Assembly: GCA_028280065.1 (NCBI GenBank)
Contig: JANQMN010000008.1
Coordinates: forward strand, 1-64,000
From: Hahella sp.
GTDB taxonomy: Bacteria; Pseudomonadota; Gammaproteobacteria; Pseudomonadales; Oleiphilaceae
Length of the DNA: 64,000 bases
Direction of reading: 5' to 3'
Position 1 is the stretch's first letter; each line of letters starts with the position of its first letter. A program made the translations under genes and the position numbers. Positions 19,064 to 27,993 of this stretch are shown in pieces. The notes beneath the pieces were generated by a model that saw only the letters and a program-made list of their open reading frames with translations, did no database searches and had not been told where the DNA came from.

Positions 19064-20608
19064 TCATAGCTTATCAACAGGCTTAGGCCCGGCGTTGGTA
19101 ATCTCTACCGTTGCATCAAACCTGCTGAAGTTATCAACAAATTTACCGGCTAATCGGGTTTCCTCCCGGTCGTAGGCAGCCTTGTCTTGCCAGCTATTGC
19201 GAGGATTCAGCAAATCCGGATCAAGTCCTTCGAGAGTGCGGGGAACTTCGAGATTCAGGTTGGCTAAGTGGTCGGTGGCTGTACTCTCAAGTTCACCGGT
19301 TTGGACGGCACGGACAATCTGGCGAGTGATTTGAAGCGAATAGCGCTGGCCTGTCCCGACCGGTCCTCCGGTCCACCCCGTATTCACCATGTACACCCGC
19401 GTACCAAACTCCTCGAGACGCTTAATCAGCAGCTCAGCATATTCAATAGGGCGACGTGGGAGGAATGCCGCGCCAAAACAAGGCGAAAAGGTGATTTTTG
19501 GCTTTTCGTTCTCCACGATATCGCTACTGGTCAATAGGGCGTTATAACCGCTTAGAAAATGATAAGCGGCTGCTTCATTGCTGAGTAAGGCGACAGCCGG
19601 GAGTATTCCTGTCATATCACAGACCAGAAAAATTATGCTTGAGGGTTCGGAATTGACTTTCTGTTGCTGGATTGTGCCGAAGTGATTTAAGGGGTAACTG
19701 CAACGGGAGTTTTCGCTTAATGCGCGGTCGCTGTAATCCGGGGCTCTGGTTGTATCGTCAATGACCACATTTTCCAAAATCGCGCCAAACTGAATCGCGT
19801 TCCAGATTTGCGGTTCGCTGTCAGGGTTTAAATCGGTGCATTTGGCGTAACATCCCCCTTCCAGATTGAATACCACCCCTCGGCCCCAGCCATGTTCATC
19901 GTCGCCAATCAAGATCCGGTCGGGAGCGGCGGATAAACTGGTTTTGCCTGATCCGGCGGAACCGAATAGCAGGCAGGTGTCGCCATCCTGGTTGGTGTTC
20001 GCGGCACAGTGCAGGGGCAGGATATCTTTTTCCGGCAACAGAAAGTTTTGCACGGCGAACAGGGCTTTTTTCATCTCGCCCGCATACTGCATGCCGGCTA
20101 ACAGCACTCTGCGGCGGGCAAAATTTATAATGACGGCGGCATCGCTATTGGTGTGATCCCGCTTTGGAACACAGATAAAGTGCGCGGCATTGAGGATTTC
20201 CCATTCCTGCTTTTCCGCCTGGTTGTAATTGTCGGCCTGAATGAAGATATTGTGGGCGAACAAGCAATGCCAAGCGGTATCGGTGGTAATCTTTATCGGT
20301 AGATAGTGGTCGTTGTCCGCGCCGGAATGCAGGTGCGCGACAAAACAATCGCATTCGCTCAAATAGCCTTCAACGCGATCCCAAAGTTCCTCAAATTGGT
20401 CAGGATCAAAAGGGCGGTTAACATTGCCCCAGGCAATATCATCTGAAGTACTGGGCTCCTTCACGATAAAGCGGTCCAATGGGGACCGGCCTGTGCGTCT
20501 GCCTGTCGATACGACCAAAGCGCCATTGTTTGCAAAGCGCCCCTCGCGACGCACGATTGCCTGTTCTAGGAGTTCGGTTCCGGATAGGTCAATTGAGGTT
20601 CTGCTCAC
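19064..20608 (-). CDS. pckA: Phosphoenolpyruvate carboxykinase (ATP)
   Basis: The 514-residue enzyme converts oxaloacetate and ATP to phosphoenolpyruvate, ADP and CO2 in gluconeogenesis. The P-loop GSAGSGKTSLSA, the metal-binding GDDEHGWG and the FNLEGGCYAKC segment are in order, followed by NTGWTGGPVG. STGRRTGRSPLDRFIV lies near the N-terminus as in the ATP-type family. It is last in the minus-strand group yrfG-hslR-hslO-pckA, 24 nt after hslO, an order also found (with yhgE inserted) in E. coli. Confidence 0.97.
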   Translation of the reverse strand: MSRTSIDLSGTELLEQAIVRREGRFANNGALVVSTGRRTGRSPLDRFIVKEPSTSDDIAWGNVNRPFDPDQFEELWDRVEGYLSECDCFVAHLHSGADNDHYLPIKITTDTAWHCLFAHNIFIQADNYNQAEKQEWEILNAAHFICVPKRDHTNSDAAVIINFARRRVLLAGMQYAGEMKKALFAVQNFLLPEKDILPLHCAANTNQDGDTCLLFGSAGSGKTSLSAAPDRILIGDDEHGWGRGVVFNLEGGCYAKCTDLNPDSEPQIWNAIQFGAILENVVIDDTTRAPDYSDRALSENSRCSYPLNHFGTIQQQKVNSEPSSIIFLVCDMTGILPAVALLSNEAAAYHFLSGYNALLTSSDIVENEKPKITFSPCFGAAFLPRRPIEYAELLIKRLEEFGTRVYMVNTGWTGGPVGTGQRYSLQITRQIVRAVQTGELESTATDHLANLNLEVPRTLEGLDPDLLNPRNSWQDKAAYDREETRLAGKFVDNFSRFDATVEITNAGPKPVDKL

Positions 20609-20632
20609 GGTTTAATGGCCTTGATTCCAGGC

Positions 20633-21490
20633 TCAGTGCAAAGTTGGATCGTTGAACAAACGATCTATCCTGGCCTGGTCAAATTTATACTGTTGATGGC
20701 AAAATTCACATCCCACAAGGATAGCCCCCTGTTCCTGCAGTATCGCATTGGCTTCCTGCTGACCAAGAGATTTGATCATTTGCAGGGTGCGTTCTTCTGA
20801 ACAGCTGCACCAAAAAGATGTCGGCTCATCATGGAGAACCCGAATATTTTCTTCGTGAAACAGACGGTGCAATAAAGTGGTAGAATCCAGGCCTTGGAAT
20901 TCATCAAGCGTCAAGGTTTCGGTTAAGGCGTTGATGCGATTCCAGTTTTCCTCAAACTCTTCGGTGTCGACGGTGAGCGGAAGCTGCTGGAGTAACAATC
21001 CTCCCCACATACCGGCATGATGAAACAGCTTGATTCTCGTATGCAGTTGCTCCGATTGCATAAAGTAGCCTTCCAGGCAGACATCCAGCTGCTCCTGTTC
21101 CAGCGCTACAATTCCCTGATATCTTTCACCCTTTTGCGGCGTGATAGTAATGGCCAGTGTGCTTTGTTGCCCCAGAAGCTGATGCAAATCCTGGTTCTCA
21201 GGGTCGGATTCCCAAATCGCGATTCCACGGCAGGTACGTTGATGGGTAGCTTCTGCCATGATGCTTGTAACAGGGCCTTGGCCTTTTGCCTGAATACTGG
21301 TGCTGCCTCTGATCTTCAGCGTGGCGCTGAGTAACAGGCTGGCGCAGGCCATCTCGCCCAAGAGGTTGGCAACCGGTGCGGGATATTGATGTTTGGAAAG
21401 CAACTCGTCAGTCGTTTGCTTCAGTAAAAGGAATTCGCCTCTGATGCCAAGGTCATCGAATAGAAAGCGTGTCAGTAAATCAGTTTTCAA
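20633..21490 (-). CDS. hslO: Redox-regulated chaperone Hsp33
   Basis: At 285 residues this is Hsp33, a cytoplasmic holdase activated by oxidative unfolding. The C-terminal zinc switch has CxC in WCSCSEE and CxxC in GCEFCHQQY about 30 residues later, so all four cysteines are present. The N-terminal RFLFDDLGIRGEFLLL and GEMACASLLLSATLKI segments are typical. It lies four nt after hslR. Confidence 0.97.
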   Translation of the reverse strand: MKTDLLTRFLFDDLGIRGEFLLLKQTTDELLSKHQYPAPVANLLGEMACASLLLSATLKIRGSTSIQAKGQGPVTSIMAEATHQRTCRGIAIWESDPENQDLHQLLGQQSTLAITITPQKGERYQGIVALEQEQLDVCLEGYFMQSEQLHTRIKLFHHAGMWGGLLLQQLPLTVDTEEFEENWNRINALTETLTLDEFQGLDSTTLLHRLFHEENIRVLHDEPTSFWCSCSEERTLQMIKSLGQQEANAILQEQGAILVGCEFCHQQYKFDQARIDRLFNDPTLH

Positions 21491-21494
21491 TAAA

Positions 21495-21932
21495 TTACTC
21501 CTGCGTCCCCTGGTCGTGAGTCTCCCTGAAGCGGTGAATCTGCCGCCGCTGTTTCTTGGTCGGCCGCCGTGGCGGAGGCATTGCGGCTGCCTGTAATTGG
21601 CGCCGTTGCCAAGCTTGGTCTTCCCGCGCCTTAATACTGTCTTCGGTTTCCTGGTAAAGCTGCTGGGCGACCGGCGCAGGCCCGCGTTGTTCGGAGAGTT
21701 TTAGCACGGTGACCGTTTTCTCTGTCCAGCCTTGCCGAATCGCCAAACGTGCCCCTACATCGACGAGTCTGCAGGGCTTGGCGCGCGCGCCGTTATAATG
21801 CACCTTGCCGCCTTCTATCGCTTCCTTGGCGAGATTACGGGTTTTAAAAAAGCGGGCTGCCCATAGCCATTTGTCGAGCCTGACTTTGCTTGGTTCCACT
21901 GCGGGTTGTTCCTGTTTGGAAGGCTGCGTCAT
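21495..21932 (-). CDS. hslR: Ribosome-associated heat shock protein Hsp15
   Basis: The 145-residue protein has an S4 RNA-binding domain from about residue 17 (VRLDKWLWAARFFKTRNLA, then GGKVHYNGARAKP) and a basic C-terminal tail (PPRRPTKKQRRQ). Hsp15 rescues stalled 50S subunits carrying nascent chains. It is between yrfG (8 nt away) and hslO (4 nt away), so it is clearly operonic. Confidence 0.95.
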   Translation of the reverse strand: MTQPSKQEQPAVEPSKVRLDKWLWAARFFKTRNLAKEAIEGGKVHYNGARAKPCRLVDVGARLAIRQGWTEKTVTVLKLSEQRGPAPVAQQLYQETEDSIKAREDQAWQRRQLQAAAMPPPRRPTKKQRRQIHRFRETHDQGTQE

Positions 21933-21940
21933 AGAATCTA

Positions 21941-22618
21941 CTACTCCTTCTGCATTTTGCTGGGTTGGATCTGCTGAAAATGCGTCAATGCCTTGAAACC
22001 TTCGGTTTGATTCTCTTCTCTGCGGGCCTTTTTGCTATCCGGTTGGATGATTGTCAATAAGTGTCGAATTCCAAAGGCTTGGGCGGAACGGAGAACGGGT
22101 ATACTGTCGTCGATCAGCAAAGTGGTTTCCGGGTTGTAGGGCTCTATTTTCTGCAGTTCCAGCCAAAATTTGGTGTTTTCCTTCGCCAGATTGAAATCGT
22201 GAGAACTCACCACCCTATCAAAATATTGTTGCAGCTGCGTGTGCTTTTCCTTTAGCTGAAGACTTTTTCGATGGGCATTCGTCACCAGGATTACCCGTTT
22301 TTCACCCTCTTGGAGTTCTGCGAGGAAGTCTTCCACGTGGGGGTGGAACTGGATCAGATGTTCGACTTCCAACTTCAAATCAGCAACATCCAAGCCAAGT
22401 TGTTCGCTCCAGTAGTCCAGGCAATACCAGTTTAAGTGGCCGCGCTGGGATTCGAAGTGTTGCATCAGATGTTTGTGGGCATCGGCATAGTCGAGCGCCT
22501 TGGTTTCGGCATAGCGTTTTGGCAGATGTTCAAGCCAGAAGTAGTTGTCAAAATGCAGATCTAGCAGGGTGCCATCCATATCCAACAGGACGGTTTCTAT
22601 TGAATTCCAGTCTAACAT
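21941..22618 (-). CDS. yrfG: HAD-family GMP/IMP nucleotidase (YrfG-like)
   Basis: The 225-residue HAD hydrolase has motif I VLLDMDGTLLDL with the nucleophile Asp, motif II ILVTNAH, a downstream Lys region (LAKENTKFW) and motif III TLLIDDSIPVL. YrfG of E. coli dephosphorylates GMP/IMP; substrate here is inferred from sequence and the conserved neighbourhood yrfG-hslR-hslO-pckA. It is the first gene of that minus-strand operon, divergent from cysQ. Confidence 0.9.
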   Translation of the reverse strand: MLDWNSIETVLLDMDGTLLDLHFDNYFWLEHLPKRYAETKALDYADAHKHLMQHFESQRGHLNWYCLDYWSEQLGLDVADLKLEVEHLIQFHPHVEDFLAELQEGEKRVILVTNAHRKSLQLKEKHTQLQQYFDRVVSSHDFNLAKENTKFWLELQKIEPYNPETTLLIDDSIPVLRSAQAFGIRHLLTIIQPDSKKARREENQTEGFKALTHFQQIQPSKMQKE

Positions 22619-22750
22619 AGTCTGGAGACTGAAAATTTGGTGTCTATTGTGTGGACCATAAACTAAGTTTACTGATTAATGGTGGTTGGGAACAGACTTT
22701 CATTGCAGCATTTCGCGTAATTTTTATTTTTAAATGGAATCACTTTCATT

Positions 22751-23585
22751 ATGAAGAATACCCCCCTTGCGAGTGAGGTTCACCGGGAAGTTCGGCGGAT
22801 TGTGCATCAGGCAGGGCGAGCGATACTGGATGTCTATAACTCTGGGGATGCGATTGAAATCGCCAGTAAGGCAGACGATTCACCTCTGACCCCAGGCGGA
22901 CCGGCGGGCGCACAAGGTTATCTTGGACGGCTTGCTGGTCTTGCCGGAAAAATTGCCCATCCTATCGGAAGAAGGAGAAATTCCCCCCTATTCGGAAAGG
23001 CGTCGATGGTCGCGCTATTGGTTGGTTGATCCGTTGGACGGCACTAAGGAATTTATCGATCGCAATGGCGAGTTCACGGTGAATATCGCCTTGGTGGAAG
23101 ATCAGAAACCGGTGGCCGGTTGGGTCTATGTACCGGTCAAGGAGCAGCTTTATTATGGATGGGTCACCCCTGAGCCGGAGGCATTCAAGGAGGCTGCCGC
23201 GGGTATCGAGCAAATCTTCAGTCGTAAGCTAGAGCCGACAAATCTGGCTGTTGTCGCCAGTCGTCGGCACGGCGGGGAAGCGTTACAGGAAATGTTGGAA
23301 AGAGCCAAGGGAGTTTTCGAGAACATTGACCTGAAGAACTTTGGCAGTTCGCTAAAAATCTGCATGATCGCCGAGGGGCGGGCGGATTGGTGCCCTCGCT
23401 TGGCACCGACATCAGAGTGGGATACTGCTGCCGCTCATGCCGTGTTGTTGGGGGCGGGCGGTTTGATAGTGGACTCTACGCTGCAGGACTTAGAGTACAA
23501 CCGAAAAGATTCAATGTTAAATCCACATTTTCACGCGTTTGGTGAAGCCAATTCGCTGTGGCAGAAATTAGTGAATCAAAGTTAG
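22751..23585 (+). pseudogene. cysQ: 3'(2'),5'-bisphosphate nucleotidase CysQ, interrupted by a +1 frameshift
   Basis: CysQ hydrolyses phosphoadenosine phosphate from sulfate assimilation. The first frame (from ATG 22751) carries the family N-terminus through SKADDSPLT and then turns into Gly/Ala-rich nonsense ending at 23029. The third frame resumes the family exactly with QADRRAHKVILDG and continues to TAG-free end at 23585 with PILSEEGE, WLVDPLDGTKEFI and WDTAAAHAV, so all metal-binding motifs are intact. Removing one C from the CCCC run at 22890-22893 restores one reading frame. It is either a sequencing error, a recent inactivation, or (least likely) slippage-decoded. A hairpin follows at 23635. 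Confidence 0.88.
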
Positions 23586-23634
23586 TTCTTTGATTTTTTA
23601 ACCGGTCGATTTATTGACGGTAAGATGCAACTTT

Positions 23635-23665
23635 CCCAGCGATGCGTGAAAAGAGCGTCGCTGGG
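23635..23665. terminator. Hairpin between cysQ and a convergent small gene
   Basis: CCCAGCGA (23635-23642) pairs perfectly with TCGCTGGG (23658-23665), with extra pairs inside. It lies between convergent genes. The tract after it is only weakly T-rich (TTTGCTT), so efficiency is uncertain. Confidence 0.5.
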
Positions 23666-23693
23666 TTTGCTTGAGAGACCTGTAAATGGAGGA

Positions 23694-24026
23694 CTATTGG
23701 CCTTCCGTGCCGACTACTTCGCCTTTCTTACCTACCCGCGTGCATCCCAGACATCGGACAAAAGTGGCGCGGGCCGGTCCTATCACCAGCGTTTCCCCGG
23801 CTTCTTCCATATTACCGCCCAATGCAGAGAAGGGTAATGAGATGATATAAACGGCCGCACCTACAATAGTCATACCCAGCATCACCGGACGAACGAACAG
23901 AGCATCACCAGTCATCGCCAAGGCACTTGGATTTTCTTCGACAGTTGCTGAGAAACCTGCTGTCGGCAGGGTGAGAGCCAAAACGGCAAGAATAGGCGCA
24001 ATCCAATGTACAAGTACCCGACGCAT
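23694..24026 (-). CDS. Small envelope protein of unknown function
   Basis: The 110-residue protein starts MRRVLVHWIAPILAVLALTL, a signal-like hydrophobic N-terminus with a plausible cleavage after GFSA. A second hydrophobic stretch (LGMTIVGAAVYIISLPFSAL) follows at about residues 49-68, then LVIGPARATFVRCLGC with a CxxC pair. RBS AGGAG lies nine nt ahead of the ATG, which supports it as a real gene. I recognise this as a conserved short gammaproteobacterial membrane protein type but cannot assign a function. Confidence 0.75.
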   Translation of the reverse strand: MRRVLVHWIAPILAVLALTLPTAGFSATVEENPSALAMTGDALFVRPVMLGMTIVGAAVYIISLPFSALGGNMEEAGETLVIGPARATFVRCLGCTRVGKKGEVVGTEGQ

Positions 24027-24178
24027 GATGGCGGTCTCCTAAATATAATCCACATCGATATATATAAATATAACAGGGATTTTCCAGGAATCTAAAAAAA
24101 TCAGCACTTTTGGTGAATTAATTGTGATGATTTCTAGCTATAGAGGCAGTCTTCGGGATTTTGCTGTAACGGTAGGTG

Positions 24179-24997
24179 CTAACGTTGGCATTGAGGGCAA
24201 TAGACGGTTGTACGCTGCCCTAGACGGATTTCCCGCAACTTGGTGTGACATACCCGGCAGGATTGGCCTGCACGGCCATACACCTGTAAGGTTTGTTGAA
24301 AATACCCCGGCTGGCCATCGCTATTGACAAAATCCCTTAGCGTTGTTCCCCCCATTTCAATGGCTGCCTGTAAAGTTTCCTTTATGTGCCGGGCGAGAGA
24401 GTGGTAGCGCTGCCGGCTTACTTTACTCGCCTGGCGTTTAGGATGGATGCCTGCCTTGAACAGTGCTTCGTTCGCATAGATATTGCCGACGCCGACCACG
24501 ATGCGCTGGTCCATGACAAAGTTCTTCACCGCGACTACCTTGTTCCGCGCGGTGGAATAGAAGTAACTCCCGTCTACAGTGTTGTCAAAAGGTTCCGGTC
24601 CAAGGCCATTAAGGAGATCGTGCTCCCGCCATCCAGCATGTGGCAGGATAAAATAACAACCGAATCGGCGCGGATCGTTAAATACCATGCGGGTTTGGTC
24701 AGCAAAAAACAACTCAACATGGTCGTGCTTCAAACGTTGGTATGAACCGCGGATAATCCGCAAACTGCCGGACATGCCGAGGTGAATTAAAAGGCAATAC
24801 TCATTCAATTCCACGATAATGTATTTAGCACGGCGAGCCACGCGGGTTACACTTTGTCCACTGCACAACGGAGCCATTTCCACGGGAATCGGCCAACGGA
24901 GATTGGCGTTATGTATCGCCAGGTGCTCAATGGTCTTGTTCAGAATGTGCGGTTCTACACCGCGCTTGGTGGTTTCGACTTCAGGTAATTCTGGCAT
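24179..24997 (-). CDS. mutM: Formamidopyrimidine-DNA glycosylase
   Basis: The 272-residue enzyme starts MPELPEVETTKRG, where Pro2 is the Schiff-base nucleophile and Glu3 is catalytic; this fixes ATG 24997 over upstream in-frame starts. IVVGVGNIYANEALF and the C-terminal zinc finger (CRVCH ... YCPQC) are present. It removes 8-oxoguanine and cleaves the abasic site in base excision repair. It is divergent from the hydantoinase-like gene. Confidence 0.97.
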   Translation of the reverse strand: MPELPEVETTKRGVEPHILNKTIEHLAIHNANLRWPIPVEMAPLCSGQSVTRVARRAKYIIVELNEYCLLIHLGMSGSLRIIRGSYQRLKHDHVELFFADQTRMVFNDPRRFGCYFILPHAGWREHDLLNGLGPEPFDNTVDGSYFYSTARNKVVAVKNFVMDQRIVVGVGNIYANEALFKAGIHPKRQASKVSRQRYHSLARHIKETLQAAIEMGGTTLRDFVNSDGQPGYFQQTLQVYGRAGQSCRVCHTKLREIRLGQRTTVYCPQCQR

Positions 24998-25122
24998 CTT
25001 TAGCGTTTTAGGCTGTGCGGTAATTGGATCGCCTTCGGAAGGACATTGGCTGGCGAAGTGCGTTAAGGTAACACAGAATGCAGTCCTCATCAAAGCAATT
25101 GCTAAGCGGAGAGTATACAGCA

Positions 25123-27165
25123 GTGAAATGGCTAGGCGTGGACACCGGAGGCACCTTTACCGATTTGGTATTCTGGGAACCGGACGAGATTCGAATACAT
25201 AAGGTCCTGTCCACGCCCAAAGCTCCCGAACAGGCAATTTTACAGGGGATTCGCGAAATGGGAATCCAGGCTGAGGTAGAAGCAGGCCGGGTGTTCTTTG
25301 TGCATGGCAGCACGGTGGCAACCAATGCAGCATTGGAGCGTAAAGGTGTGCGAACGGCTTACATAGGCAATGCCGGTTTAAAGGATGTTCTCACCATAGG
25401 TCGTCAAGCCCGCCCCGAGCTGTACAATCTCACCCCGACACCGAGAAAGCCGCCGGTTCCGCCGGAGCTTTGCTTTGAGCTTAATTGCCGGGTCGATGCA
25501 AATGGCGTGGTGGAAACCGCGCCAACCAAGGAAGAAATTTCACACCTCCTGCAAGCCCTCAATGCGGCAAAACCCAGGGCTGTGGCGATCAACTTTTTGT
25601 TTTCCTTTCTTAATCCGGCTCATGAAAAACTACTAAGAGAAGCGCTTCAGGAACACTATTATGTGTCTCTCTCCTCTGAAATCCTGCCGGTTTATAAAGA
25701 ATATGAACGGGGTATCGCGACTTGGCTGAATGCCTGGTTGGGTCCGGTTGTCGAGCAATATTTACGTCGCCTGGCGTCCGGTGTAAGTCCCTGTAGTGTC
25801 GCCTTGATGCAAAGTTCAGGTGGCACGATTAGCCTGGAACAGGCTGCCGACCGCGCGGTTAATCTATTGCTGTCGGGTCCTGCCGGCGGCCTGGCCGCCG
25901 CCGATTATCTCGGTAAGTCTTTGCAACGGACAAGGCTGATGACGTTCGACATGGGTGGAACATCGACGGATGTTGCACTCCTCGACGGCAAAATTAACCT
26001 GACCGATGAAGGTAAAATCGCCGACTATCCGGTGGCGGTTCCGATGGTGGACATGCATACCATCGGTGCTGGCGGCGGCTCTATCGCCTGGATTGACCAA
26101 GGCGGGTTGTTGCAAGTCGGCCCGGAATCTGCCGGTGCTGACCCCGGTCCCGCGTGCTATGGAAAAGGCGGTAACCAACCGACAGTGACCGATGCCAATC
26201 TTGTACTGGGCAGGATACCCGAATCCGTGTTGTTGGGGGGCTATTTGCCGTTGCGTAAAGAAGCGGCCATTGCCGCAATGCAACCCCTGGCAGAAAGATT
26301 GGACCTGAGTGTTCAGCAGTTGGCTGCGGGAATTGTGCGAATTGCCAACGAACATATGGCGCGGGCGCTCCGAGTAATCTCGGTATACCGAGGTTTTGAT
26401 CCGCAAGATTTTGCGTTGTTTTGCTTTGGCGGAGCCGGCGGTTTGCATCTCTGTGATCTGGCGGAGAATCTGCAGATGCGAGAAGCGATTGTGCCGGCAA
26501 ATGCGGGTGTGTTATCGGCGTTTGGCATGTTGGTCGCGCCAAAACAGCGCAATATGACACAAACTTTGGTCAAACTGTTGGAAGAATCGTCTGCGCAAGA
26601 ATTAATCAGTCGATGTCTTGAGCTCACACAACAGGCGCTCACTGAATTACTGGAAGAAGGCGTTCGCGCCGGGCAATGTGAGTATGACTGGTTGCTGGCC
26701 TGTCGCTACAAGGGCCAAAGCTTTACTTTGGATATACCTTTTCGCACCGGCATCCTCGATGACGAGGGCGCGCTTCTTGGTGAGCCGATTGAGCCATCTC
26801 TTCAAGCCGGCGAATCATTGGCAAGACTCATTGAAGCATTCCATGAATGCCATTTTCAACGCTATGGTTACCGGTTGGAGAGAGAGGTTGAACTGGTCAC
26901 TTTGCGATGTAAAGTATATGCCGAAGCCGAACAGCTCAATTTGTCTGACCAGGCCAACGAAGCGATAGCGCCTAACCCGGCAGGGCCAGAAGCCGGGGCT
27001 TCCGCAAAAACCAAGGTGCTGGCCAGGGACGCGTTGATCCTGGATAAACCTTATCCCGGGCCGATGATCGTCACTGACCAGGTGGCCACACTTTATCTCA
27101 AGAGCGGTTGGGAGCTGGTCCGGCAGCCGCAGGATCATCTGCTACTCAAGCGAATCGGTGATTAG
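25123..27165 (+). CDS. Hydantoinase A / 5-oxoprolinase family protein
   Basis: The 680-residue protein opens VKWLGVDTGGTFTDLVFW, the ASKHA-type phosphate-binding start of the HyuA family, and has NLLLSGPAGGLAAA, FDMGGTSTDVALLDG, TIGAGGGSIAWID, GADPGPACYG and VTDANLVLGRI in family order. Members are ATP-dependent amidohydrolases acting on N-methylhydantoin, 5-oxoproline or acetone-like substrates. A HyuB partner is usual but absent here, so the substrate is open. I chose GTG 25123 with RBS GGAGAG nine nt upstream; ATG 25078 is the alternative. Its end overlaps convergent rsmD by 24 nt. Confidence 0.88.
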   Translation: MKWLGVDTGGTFTDLVFWEPDEIRIHKVLSTPKAPEQAILQGIREMGIQAEVEAGRVFFVHGSTVATNAALERKGVRTAYIGNAGLKDVLTIGRQARPELYNLTPTPRKPPVPPELCFELNCRVDANGVVETAPTKEEISHLLQALNAAKPRAVAINFLFSFLNPAHEKLLREALQEHYYVSLSSEILPVYKEYERGIATWLNAWLGPVVEQYLRRLASGVSPCSVALMQSSGGTISLEQAADRAVNLLLSGPAGGLAAADYLGKSLQRTRLMTFDMGGTSTDVALLDGKINLTDEGKIADYPVAVPMVDMHTIGAGGGSIAWIDQGGLLQVGPESAGADPGPACYGKGGNQPTVTDANLVLGRIPESVLLGGYLPLRKEAAIAAMQPLAERLDLSVQQLAAGIVRIANEHMARALRVISVYRGFDPQDFALFCFGGAGGLHLCDLAENLQMREAIVPANAGVLSAFGMLVAPKQRNMTQTLVKLLEESSAQELISRCLELTQQALTELLEEGVRAGQCEYDWLLACRYKGQSFTLDIPFRTGILDDEGALLGEPIEPSLQAGESLARLIEAFHECHFQRYGYRLEREVELVTLRCKVYAEAEQLNLSDQANEAIAPNPAGPEAGASAKTKVLARDALILDKPYPGPMIVTDQVATLYLKSGWELVRQPQDHLLLKRIGD

Positions 27166-27735
27166 TGGTTCGCAGAGACAGTACTGCACTTGGCCCGCTT
27201 TTTTATGTTTGATTATCTGCCAACTGTCAGGAACAGGCAGCGGTTGCAGGCTGGTTTCTGCTTCCAAATAGATTCTGCATCCCTGCTTCAGGTATCCGTT
27301 GGTGGTGAGTAAGCGGCAGGCCGGCTCGATAAAATTCTGGTTGAACGGTGGGTCCATAAAAATCAAGTCGTATTTGGTCGTTGTCGATCGACCCAGCCAT
27401 TCGAGAACATCGGCCTGGACAAACTGCGCAGACTCTTTGAGCAGGTCGATTTGATCCCGCAGGTTGTTAACGATCGCCTGGTTGCGGTCTACAAAGGTTA
27501 CCGAACCTGCGCCCCTGGAAATTGCTTCCAAACCGAGCGCACCGCTACCCGCGAATAGGTCAAGACAGTTGGCTCCTTCAATGGTGAAGGTTAACCAATT
27601 GAACAAGGTTTCCCGGACCCGGTCCGGCGTTGGGCGAACTCCCGGAAGTGCCGGAAAAGTGAGGCGACGCCCCCGGTGTTTGCCGGCTATGATGCGTAGC
27701 TTTCCAGGTTGAACTTTCGATTTGGCATTTTTCAT
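27142..27735 (-). CDS. rsmD: 16S rRNA (guanine(966)-N(2))-methyltransferase
   Basis: A Rossmann-fold methyltransferase of about 197 residues: LRIIAGKHRGRRL and VRPTPDRVRETLFNWL at the N-terminus, the SAM motif LDLFAGSGALGLEAISRGA, and the catalytic DPPF motif in LIFMDPPFNQNF. It methylates G966 of 16S rRNA. Start taken as ATG 27735 (MKNAKSK); an in-frame upstream ATG at 27786 would add 17 residues. It is divergent from ftsY, the conserved neighbour. Confidence 0.95.
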   Translation of the reverse strand: MKNAKSKVQPGKLRIIAGKHRGRRLTFPALPGVRPTPDRVRETLFNWLTFTIEGANCLDLFAGSGALGLEAISRGAGSVTFVDRNQAIVNNLRDQIDLLKESAQFVQADVLEWLGRSTTTKYDLIFMDPPFNQNFIEPACRLLTTNGYLKQGCRIYLEAETSLQPLPVPDSWQIIKHKKAGQVQYCLCEPLITDSLE

Positions 27736-27993
27736 GGGAAATGGATTTAAACCTCTCCTTCGCACGGATGCAAGCGTCCGCAGCACTCGCTAACACAACC
27801 TTTTGTCGCTAGAATAGCGCGCTAACGTAAGTGCCTGCTTCGTCAATGGCCCTGAATTCGCCCTCGAATCGGTTTGATGTAGACAAAAAAACCAATACCT
27901 TCCACGATCCGAATAAAAGATGGAGCCGGTTATCACCGAACTATTTCAGGAATGCCAGCAGGTTACTGATATCGCACGTAACATGGAAAAGCT

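Noticed and set aside
23625-23837. Plus-strand open frame opposite the small envelope protein gene
   Set aside because: It has no family signal, poor start context, and lies over the hairpin and the better-supported minus-strand gene.
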